Below are positions 1-5,077 of a DNA stretch of 7,695 nucleotides, one piece after another. Under the pieces are notes generated by a model. The model was not told the DNA's origin, did no database searches, and saw only the letters and a program-made list of their open reading frames with translations. The first letter of the stretch is position 1, and each line of letters opens with the position of its first letter. A program made the translations under genes and the position numbers. This stretch comes from JACGMN01 sp964522635 (GTDB taxonomy: Archaea; Halobacteriota; Syntropharchaeia; Alkanophagales; Methanospirareceae): NCBI GenBank assembly GCA_964522635.1, contig CAZFWT010000071.1, positions 1 through 7,695 on the forward strand. The letters run 5' to 3'.

Positions 1-305
1 ACGAGGACGAAGATGGCCGCACGTGCCAGTTCATTCCCGGTGAGCGGCAGCGGCGAGTAGTAGGTCACCAGAACGTGAACGAGCCCCAGTCCAAGCGCAA
101 GATAGACCGCTCGCTTCTGATACCACAGACCCGCGAGGAGAATGGGAATGTAGAAGAGGTGCGTGTAAACCACCGCAATGCCCAGGACAAACTCCGCATA
201 ATAAGCCAACCCAACGCACGCTACAGCAGTAAAGAGCACCACCAGTAGCCGCGTTATGGGCGATAGCCCGTGCCCTTGCGCTTCCTCCTTCACCGGCATG
301 CTCAT
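1..305 (-). CDS. N-terminal membrane domain of a probable sensor protein (partial, 3' end off the left edge)
   Basis: Reading the minus strand from an ATG at 305 gives about 101 open codons to the window edge. The peptide begins MSMPVKEEAQGHG and is then strongly hydrophobic. Likely membrane segments are residues 17-36, 39-61 and 65-83, with a fourth starting near 93. The stretch around residues 47-62 (YTHLFYIPILLAGLWY), followed by QKRAVYLALGLGLVHV, resembles the membrane module at the N-terminus of many archaeal PAS/histidine-kinase proteins. That is family knowledge recalled from sequence appearance; no kinase or PAS residues lie inside the window. A second ATG at 299 is an alternative start. 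There is no strong ribosome binding site, but a BRE/TATA-like element about 30 bp upstream would fit a leaderless or short-leader transcript. The gene is divergent from the oxidoreductase operon. It could instead be another membrane protein sharing this domain. Confidence 0.72.
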   Translation of the reverse strand, partial: MSMPVKEEAQGHGLSPITRLLVVLFTAVACVGLAYYAEFVLGIAVVYTHLFYIPILLAGLWYQKRAVYLALGLGLVHVLVTYYSPLPLTGNELARAAIFVL

Positions 306-332
306 CCCATAAACACTACGTTTCCACAGCCC

Positions 333-348
333 GGTATAAATTCCCTTT
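333..348 (-). promoter_or_regulatory. Candidate archaeal BRE/TATA promoter for the membrane protein gene
   Basis: On the minus strand this reads AAAGGGAATTTATACC, a purine-rich BRE-like stretch followed directly by a TATA-like TTTATACC. Its downstream edge is about 28 bp from the ATG at 305, so transcription would start close to the start codon. That agrees with the absence of a clear ribosome binding site. The call rests on position and sequence only. Confidence 0.5.
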
Positions 349-612
349 GCTTCCGTTCTGTCCAGATGAGTCCCTCATGTGGCACCCTCTTGAGCTCCTC
401 ACCTGATTCCGGTTTACGCAGAAGCTCATTTGCTCTGGCGCATGCCGTTGCGTCGCCCCACGATTCAGCGCTCGTCAGAACGCATCACCCTGATTCTGAT
501 CTGCCTCGCCCATCTCTCGAGGGTGGGTGGTATGAGATGACGGCCGTACGACGGCATAACGTCTGCACTCCACGATCGAGAACCGAACAGCGGGAAAGAC
601 CTTGGTGCAGTA

Positions 613-647
613 CCATTATATGCCCTAAAAGAAAATCGCTTTATATG
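613..647 (+). promoter_or_regulatory. Two candidate TATA boxes for the oxidoreductase operon
   Basis: Two TATA-like octamers occur: ATTATATG at 615-622 and TTTATATG at 640-647. The second has an A-rich BRE-like stretch before it (AAAAGAAAAT). An archaeal start about 25 bp downstream of the first box would give a leader of roughly 30 nt that contains the ribosome binding site at 659-666. A start set by the second box would nearly exclude that site. I therefore favour the first box, though both may be used. Confidence 0.45.
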
Positions 648-658
648 AGCTGAGCAAA

Positions 659-666
659 GGGGGTGA
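659..666 (+). promoter_or_regulatory. Ribosome binding site of the gamma/alpha subunit gene
   Basis: GGGGGTGA sits 9 nt before the ATG at 676 and matches the anti-Shine-Dalgarno sequence well. It fixes the start of the oxidoreductase gene, because no better-placed start lies nearby. Confidence 0.7.
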
Positions 667-675
667 GCAAACAGG

Positions 676-2349
676 ATGATTGATCTCAATATCGTCGTTT
701 CCGGGGCTGCGGGCCAGGGGATTCAGACGATCGGGTACGTTCTCGCCAAGACCGCTTCAGGAGCAGGTTATAACGTCTTCGCATGGCAGGAGTACGAATC
801 GCGCGTCCGCGGGGGCTGCAACAGCTACCGGATACGGGTGAGCGATATTCCGGCCAACAGCCCGCTGATCCAGGCTGACATCCTCGTGGCGTTGAACGCT
901 GAATCCAAGCGTAAATACCGACCGCTGCTGAAAGCGGAGGGCGTTTTGATCGACGAGCAGGAGACCGGTGAACGGGTGATCACCGTGCCGTTTGAGCAGA
1001 TCGCCATGGAGGACTTTGGCAAGAAGCTCTTTGCGAATACCGTAGCTGCTGGCGCCCTCGCGGCGGTGCTCGGCCTTGAGCTGGAGGCACTCACCGAGGT
1101 GATCGCAGACGAGTTTGCGGGGAAGAGTGATGAGATCGTGGACACGAATCGCGCAGCTGCTGCGGCAGGCTACAGCAGGGCGAAGAGGAGCTGCGAGGGC
1201 GTGTGCGCATGGACCCTGCCGAGACGAGCGCAGACGCACTACCTGATCACGGGGAACGAAGCGCTGGCACTGGGTGCTGCGGCCGCCGGCTGCCGCTTCA
1301 TTGCCGCGTATCCCATGACGCCCTCGACCGGGATCATAACGTTCCTCTCAAAGCACAAAGAGCGCTTGCAGATCTTCACCGAGCAGGCGGAGGACGAGAT
1401 CGCGGCGATCAATATGGCGATTGGCGCGAGTTACGCGGGGGTGCGTGCAATGACCGCGACCTCGGGCGGTGGCTTTTCGCTCATGACCGAAGGGATCAGC
1501 CTCGCCGGGATGACGGAGACGCCGGTCGTTATCGTGCTCGGCCAACGTCCCGCGCCGGCAACCGGGCTTCCAACGCGCACGGAGCAGGCTGATCTGCTCT
1601 TTGCTGTCAACGCGGGCCATGGCGAATTCCCCAGGCTCGTCTTCGCACCCGCTGATCCCAAGGACGCATTTCATAAGATCACACGCGCGTTCAATCTGGC
1701 CGAGAAGTACCAGATACCCGCGATCGTCCTGAGTGATCAGTTCCTGGCCGATTCCAATTCCACGGTGGCCGACTTCGAGCTCGAGACCCTAAGGCATGAG
1801 ACGTATACCGCAGCTACTGCTGAGATGGTGGATTACCGGCGATATCTGCTCACGGAGACCGGGATTTCGCCCCGGCTCTTCCCCGGCCAGAGCCAGCAGC
1901 TCGTCTGCTGTGATAGCGACGAGCACGATGAATACGGCCACATCACGGAGGATCTGACGCTGAGGAAGCGGATGGTGGAGAAGCGGCTGCGGAAGCTGGA
2001 GGGCTTGCGGGATGAGATCCAGCCGCCCGAGGATTATCGAGTCAGAGAAGCGGAGGACGTGCTGGTGAGCTGGGGCTCCTCGCGGAACGCGGTGCTCGAG
2101 GCAGTGGACCGGCTCAATGAGCAGGGAAATGCGGTGGGTATGCTCCACTTTACCGAACTCTGGCCGCTCCCACGATTCACGTTCCCTGATGAGCAGCAGC
2201 AGTACCATCTGGTCGAGAGCAATGCGACCGCGCAATTCGGGCGCATGCTGCGGAGCGAGTATGGATTATCAGTAACGAGCAAAATAGCACGGTACGACGG
2301 GCTGCCGCTGGATTACGAGTACATCATGGAGGTGTGGCAGCATGGTTGA
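676..2349 (+). CDS. korA: 2-oxoacid:ferredoxin oxidoreductase, fused gamma/alpha subunit
   Basis: A 557-residue protein of the fused gamma-alpha subunit type (2-oxoacid:acceptor oxidoreductase subunit alpha), close to the usual length for that type. With the beta subunit it would decarboxylate a 2-oxoacid to its acyl-CoA and pass electrons to ferredoxin in the cytoplasm. Residues 1-165 form the gamma domain, with a glycine-rich start (SGAAGQGIQ, 9-17) and the RGG patch at 45-47. From about 188 the alpha pyrimidine-binding domain follows, with YPMTPSTG at 212-219 (the family's YPITPS motif, tied to substrate/CoA binding), the TSGGG region at 262-266 and GLPTRTEQ at 297-304. The DEHDEYGHITED segment (414-425), the ELWPLP turn (494-499) and VESNATAQF (513-521) complete the family pattern. 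There is no ferredoxin-like delta domain, consistent with a two-subunit enzyme. The substrate (2-oxoglutarate, pyruvate or a branched/aromatic oxoacid) cannot be read from the sequence, so korA is a family label. Its last 8 nt overlap the beta gene. Confidence 0.93.
   Translation: MIDLNIVVSGAAGQGIQTIGYVLAKTASGAGYNVFAWQEYESRVRGGCNSYRIRVSDIPANSPLIQADILVALNAESKRKYRPLLKAEGVLIDEQETGERVITVPFEQIAMEDFGKKLFANTVAAGALAAVLGLELEALTEVIADEFAGKSDEIVDTNRAAAAAGYSRAKRSCEGVCAWTLPRRAQTHYLITGNEALALGAAAAGCRFIAAYPMTPSTGIITFLSKHKERLQIFTEQAEDEIAAINMAIGASYAGVRAMTATSGGGFSLMTEGISLAGMTETPVVIVLGQRPAPATGLPTRTEQADLLFAVNAGHGEFPRLVFAPADPKDAFHKITRAFNLAEKYQIPAIVLSDQFLADSNSTVADFELETLRHETYTAATAEMVDYRRYLLTETGISPRLFPGQSQQLVCCDSDEHDEYGHITEDLTLRKRMVEKRLRKLEGLRDEIQPPEDYRVREAEDVLVSWGSSRNAVLEAVDRLNEQGNAVGMLHFTELWPLPRFTFPDEQQQYHLVESNATAQFGRMLRSEYGLSVTSKIARYDGLPLDYEYIMEVWQHG
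2328..2334 (+). promoter_or_regulatory. Ribosome binding site of the beta subunit gene
   Basis: GGAGGTG lies inside the end of the gamma/alpha gene, 7 nt before the ATG at 2342. It is a near-ideal Shine-Dalgarno site, and with the 8-nt overlap it points to coupled translation of the two subunits. Confidence 0.75.
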
Positions 2350-3253
2350 GCTTGACGATTACCAGAGCGATGCGGAGAACCAGTGGTGCCCGGGCTGCTC
2401 CAATTTTGGCATTCTGAAAGCGATGAAGAACGCACTGGTGGCGCTGGACAAGCGTCCTGATGAGATCTGCCTGGTCTCGGGGATCGGGCAGGCGGCAAAG
2501 CTACCGCACTACCTGCGCTGTAATTTCTTCAACGGGCTGCACGGACGAGCGCTTCCCATCGCAACGGCGATCAGCGTGGTGAGCCCGCATGTGACGACGA
2601 TCGTGGTGACGGGGGACGGGGATTGCTACGGCGAAGGGGGGAACCACTTCGTGCATACCTTCCGCCGAAATCCTGACCTCACACTCATCGTGCACAACAA
2701 CCAGATCTATGGACTCACCAAAGGCCAGGCGTCGCCGACGACCGACGCGGGCGAAAAGACAAGGCTTCAGTTCGAAGGCGTCAAAATCCGCCCCCTGCAG
2801 CCGCTGGCACTCGCGATCCTCCACGACTGCCCCTTTGTCGCTCGCGGTTTCGCCGGCGATCTCAAACATCTTACTGAACTCTTCGTCGCGGCTATCCAGT
2901 TCAGAGGGCTCTCGTACGTGGACGTCATACAACCCTGTATCACCTGGGGAACGCACCCGATTAGCTGGTACCGGGACCGGATCTACCATCTGCCTCCGGG
3001 CTACAACCCGCATGACAAGGACACCGCACTGAAGAAGGCGACTGAATGGGGCGAACGAATCCCGATCGGGATTTTTTACCGGACGGAAGAGCCACCGCAC
3101 CTCTTCGGCGAGTATTTCCGCGCGAGTATCTATGACGGTGCACTGACCGCGTTGAAATACCCATCACGGCGTGCTATCGCAGAGCTTCTGGGGCAGTTCA
3201 AGACCGCAAAGCAGCGTGGAGAGCTGGAAAGAGCAGGGAGAGGCGAAGTATGA
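2342..3253 (+). CDS. korB: 2-oxoacid:ferredoxin oxidoreductase, beta subunit (TPP and Fe-S binding)
   Basis: A 303-residue beta subunit, the partner of the preceding gene. It binds thiamine pyrophosphate and the proximal 4Fe-4S cluster. WCPGC at 15-19 supplies two cluster cysteines (C16, C19). GDGDCYGEGGNH at 91-102 and HNNQIYGLTKGQASPT at 118-133 form the TPP/Mg site. NGLHGRALP at 64-72 and ARGFAGDLKHL at 167-177 are further family signatures. QPC (C199) is the expected fourth cluster ligand. The oddity is GIGQAAKLPHYL at 47-58: many family members have GIGCS here, whose Cys is the third ligand, while this protein has Gln50. Nearby C43 and C60 could serve instead, or this may mark a distinct subfamily. 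The gene starts 8 nt before the previous gene ends and its stop overlaps the next ATG as ATGA, so the three positions form one transcription unit. Confidence 0.93.
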   Translation: MVELDDYQSDAENQWCPGCSNFGILKAMKNALVALDKRPDEICLVSGIGQAAKLPHYLRCNFFNGLHGRALPIATAISVVSPHVTTIVVTGDGDCYGEGGNHFVHTFRRNPDLTLIVHNNQIYGLTKGQASPTTDAGEKTRLQFEGVKIRPLQPLALAILHDCPFVARGFAGDLKHLTELFVAAIQFRGLSYVDVIQPCITWGTHPISWYRDRIYHLPPGYNPHDKDTALKKATEWGERIPIGIFYRTEEPPHLFGEYFRASIYDGALTALKYPSRRAIAELLGQFKTAKQRGELERAGRGEV

Positions 3254-3737
3254 ACGAGTACGATGTGATCGTCATCGGATCAGGTGCCGGAATGCTGATC
3301 GTTGCGCGTGCGGTAACCGCGGGGCTCACTGTCGCTCTCTCTAATAGAAAAGGGACTGCTCGGCGGTACTTGCCTGAATGTGGGCTGCATACCCTCGAAG
3401 ATGCTGATCCATCCTGCGGACCGCATCGGTCGGATTGACGGAGGAGCGGGCGAGGAGGGTTCACGAGATCCTGGTGGGCATGGCGCGCTACGCAGAGGTG
3501 GCGAAGGGACAGGCTATCCGGGACGAAGAGAGCTTTGCCAAGGCGATTGTGGATCGCGAGAGCAACAGGATACTGGGATTCCATATCATCGGGCCCCACG
3601 CACCCATACTCATCCTGGAAGTGATCCAAATTATGGCGGATGACCGTGAATATAGAGCACTCGGGCGCGGTATCCACATCCATCCGGCGATGTCCGAGGT
3701 GATTCTGGCAACGCTGCGGAACCTCAGAGCGGTTTGA
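3250..3737 (+). pseudogene. Remnant of a dihydrolipoamide dehydrogenase-type flavoprotein (frameshifted, internally deleted)
   Basis: The frame starting at the ATG at 3250 encodes MNEYDVIVIGSGAGMLIVAR, the N-terminal FAD-binding GxGxxG of the pyridine nucleotide-disulfide oxidoreductases, then loses similarity. From about 3344 the +1 frame continues with IEKGLLGGTCLNVGCIPSK, including the redox-active disulfide CLNVGC (cysteines at 3371 and 3386), and MLIHPAD. At about 3414-3424 similarity jumps to the third frame with ASVGLTEERARR, the usual opening of the C-terminal dimerisation domain. That domain runs through DRESNRILGFHIIGP to IHPAMSEV, which keeps the His-Pro...Glu of the partner active site, and stops at 3735-3737. 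The FAD/NAD middle, roughly 280-300 residues of a normal enzyme of about 460, is missing. The first shift lies in a CT-repeat (3335-3342). A ribosome binding site (GGGAGAGG, 3236-3243) and the ATGA overlap show it was once the third gene of the operon. A short frameshifted product is very unlikely to work. Confidence 0.85.
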
Positions 3738-3746
3738 GTAAGCATG

Positions 3747-3784
3747 AGGAAAAGAATGGGTGCGCAAGGAGCTTTCCTTTTCCT
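3747..3784 (+). terminator. Possible hairpin/terminator after the operon
   Basis: AGGAAAAG (3747-3754) and CTTTTCCT (3777-3784) are perfect inverted arms around a 22-nt loop. An alternative smaller stem, AAGGA-GCTT-TCCTT (3766-3779), runs into a short T tract. It lies just past the flavoprotein remnant's stop and before the next gene's leader, so it could end the oxidoreductase transcript. The stems are A/T rich and the T run is only four bases, so this is tentative. Confidence 0.35.
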
Positions 3785-3808
3785 GAAAAAAGCTCGAACA
3801 ATTCCACG

Positions 3809-3818
3809 GATTTTACCT
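3809..3818 (+). promoter_or_regulatory. Weak TATA-like element before the HPPD-like gene
   Basis: GATTTTACCT lies about 60 bp before the ATG at 3876. A start about 25 bp downstream would leave a leader of roughly 35 nt containing GAGGA at 3861-3865. The match to an archaeal TATA box is only moderate, so the gene could instead be read through from the oxidoreductase operon. Confidence 0.25.
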
Positions 3819-3875
3819 CTTCTTAGCCGTGTAGATCGCGGTGCATGAGGAGAGCATCCTGAGGATTACGTAACA

Positions 3876-4553
3876 ATGGCGAAAACGATCTGCCCACGTT
3901 GTAAGGGCGTCTTTGAGGGCGAAGCGGATGTTCGATGCCCGCTCTGCAATTTGACCACGCCCTACGTTACCGATTACAGCACGAGCGATGCGTATCTCAA
4001 AGAGGCCGTCCCGCGCGTGGTTGAGGAGCGGAAGCGTCTCGGTTTGGAGGGGCTCGTTAGCGGGCTCGAGTGCGTGATCATCACTACCGAGCCGCGTAAG
4101 CAGCAGGCGGCTGTTGCGGAACTCATCCGGTACACCGGGCTCGAACTCGCCGACGCGTTTGCTGACCGTCGCTATCAGACCTGCGTGCTCAAAACGCCAG
4201 GATCTGCGGACTTCTTGATTCAAGCGCGACGAGATTCAGATAATCCCTTCACCTCCTTCAACCTGTCTCCGAAGTCCAAACATCTCCCCAATACGCGCTT
4301 GGAAACGCTCGTGTTCCGAATCAGGGATAGAGAAGAGTACGTCAGCATCCAGCGAGCACGTGGCGTACGCTTTCTTATTGACGCTATCGTGTATACCGCC
4401 AACTATTCGCTCATACAGACCAGACCTTCCCGGTACACCGGCAATTCGCTCGGGTTCATCCAGTGGCACGGGCGTCGCGGCGAGTACGCGACCCCCGAGA
4501 GCGAAGGCTTTGACGTTACCGTCACGAAACCCGAGCGCCCCTATCTGAACTGA
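3876..4553 (+). CDS. Zinc-ribbon plus N-terminal VOC half of an HPPD-like protein (ends early by frameshift)
   Basis: Codes for 225 residues before a TGA. Residues 6-24 hold two CPxC knuckles (CPRC 6-9, CPLC 21-24), a small zinc-ribbon or rubredoxin-like metal site. The rest (about 55-215) looks like the first, non-catalytic vicinal-oxygen-chelate half of a protein related to 4-hydroxyphenylpyruvate dioxygenase, ending with SRYTGNSLGFIQWHG and a short linker, KPERPYLN. The stop comes exactly where the catalytic half begins in the +2 frame, and adding one C to the CCCC run at 4538-4541 would fuse the two halves into about 392 residues. It is therefore best read as the N-terminal part of one broken or mis-sequenced gene. 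The start is supported by GAGGA 10 nt upstream and by the zinc knuckles directly after it. The substrate is unknown; the HPPD relationship is inferred mostly from the downstream half. Confidence 0.75.
   Translation: MAKTICPRCKGVFEGEADVRCPLCNLTTPYVTDYSTSDAYLKEAVPRVVEERKRLGLEGLVSGLECVIITTEPRKQQAAVAELIRYTGLELADAFADRRYQTCVLKTPGSADFLIQARRDSDNPFTSFNLSPKSKHLPNTRLETLVFRIRDREEYVSIQRARGVRFLIDAIVYTANYSLIQTRPSRYTGNSLGFIQWHGRRGEYATPESEGFDVTVTKPERPYLN
4538..4541 (+). other. Apparent frameshift site in a CCCC run joining the two HPPD-like halves
   Basis: Upstream the reading is ...PERPYLN-stop. From 4539 the downstream frame reads PLSELKNIQHLDHAAMR without interruption. One extra C in this run gives ...KPERPLSELKNIQHLDH..., a smooth join with no residues lost. 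Single-base changes in short homopolymers are common both as mutations and as sequencing or assembly errors, and the sequence alone cannot separate these. Confidence 0.7.
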
Positions 4554-5053
4554 AGAACATACAACACCTTGATCACGCGGCAATGCGGCTGCGAGCACGG
4601 GATAGAGACGAGGCGGTCATCGAGTTCATGGAGCTGACCAATTACAACTTCGAGTTCGCCATTTACGTGAAGCTCTTCAACGCTATCACCACCGTTGCGC
4701 GGCTCTCCAAATTAGACTTCGCCATGGTTTTTACCACCGGCATTACCGAGTACCACGGCGAAGCGGAGTCGGGACCGACGGAGACATTCATGCACAATTA
4801 CGGACCACGGGTGCATCACCTGGCGTTTCAGACCGAGCGGATCGAGGAGACCTACGCGGCGCTCAAAGAGGACGGCCTGGCGTTCCTGATCGAGCTTGTA
4901 GGGTCGCCTGATGAGGGATTGAAGCAGACCTTCAGTCTCGCTTCGGCAAGCACGCTAGTGGTAAACGAGTATATTCACCGCTATGGTGACTTTGAGGGGT
5001 TCTTCACCAAAAGTAATGTCACACTGCTCACCGGCGCCACGGCAGGGCAGTAG
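4542..5053 (+). CDS. C-terminal catalytic VOC half of an HPPD-like protein (4-hydroxyphenylpyruvate dioxygenase family)
   Basis: This frame is open from 4514, and its conserved peptide starts near 4542 (SELKNIQHLDH), before the first ATG at 4583. The three metal ligands of the HPPD family can be placed: His of LDHAA (4574-4576), second His of VHHLAF (4817-4819), and Glu of VNEYIHR (4967-4969). The ending IHRYGDFEGFFTKSNV parallels the conserved C-terminal HPPD segment. Translation from the 4583 ATG (156 residues) would lose the first ligand and make a metal-deficient protein, so this is not an independent gene but the second half of the gene beginning at 3876. Classical HPPD is an Fe(II), O2-using enzyme of tyrosine breakdown. 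This divergent relative, with GSPDEGLKQTF in place of the usual substrate-side sequence, may do something else. It is convergent with gyrA, 24 bp apart. Confidence 0.78.
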
Positions 5054-5077
5054 AGAGCACCAAAATGTTCTGAGTGC
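5054..5077. other. Short convergent gap between the HPPD-like gene and gyrA
   Basis: Only 24 bp separate the two stop codons. GCAC (5057-5060) and GTGC (5074-5077) could pair around a 13-nt loop, and the minus strand has a TTTT. Neither is a convincing terminator, so the transcripts probably overlap at their 3' ends. Confidence 0.4.

Larger units (their letters stand above)
306..675. other. Divergent intergenic region without a convincing gene
   Basis: About 370 bp separate the two divergent starts. Open frames here on both strands translate to low-complexity peptides rich in Ser, Arg and Pro, with no recognisable motif, so I call it non-coding. It holds promoter candidates for both flanking genes and some short inverted repeats: ATGAG-TCC-CTCAT at 366-378, CCCATCT/GGGTGGG around the loop 516-520 (two G-T pairs), and GCCGT-ACG-ACGGC at 543-555. 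Repeats with 5-7 bp arms can arise by chance; only their promoter location makes them of interest as operator candidates. Confidence 0.6.

Noticed and set aside
31..219. A 62-codon minus-strand open frame near the left edge
   Set aside because: It is a shadow of the membrane protein frame, which has a better start, promoter and hydrophobic pattern.
361..384. Hammerhead-like core (GATGAGTCC followed by a small stem)
   Set aside because: The conserved GAAA strand and the other helices of a hammerhead ribozyme are absent; it is only a 5-bp inverted repeat with a 3-nt loop.
270..653. A 127-codon open frame on the plus strand in the divergent region
   Set aside because: The peptide is Ser/Arg/Pro-rich without domain motifs, begins inside the opposite-strand membrane gene and crosses both promoter candidates.
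757..1239. A 160-codon minus-strand open frame inside the gamma/alpha gene
   Set aside because: It is antisense to a gene with full family conservation and shows no motif of its own.
3334..3360. Programmed frameshift at the CT-repeat/AAAAGGG stretch in the flavoprotein remnant
   Set aside because: A second frame change with a deletion of several hundred residues follows, so recoding could not restore a working enzyme; decay explains it more simply.
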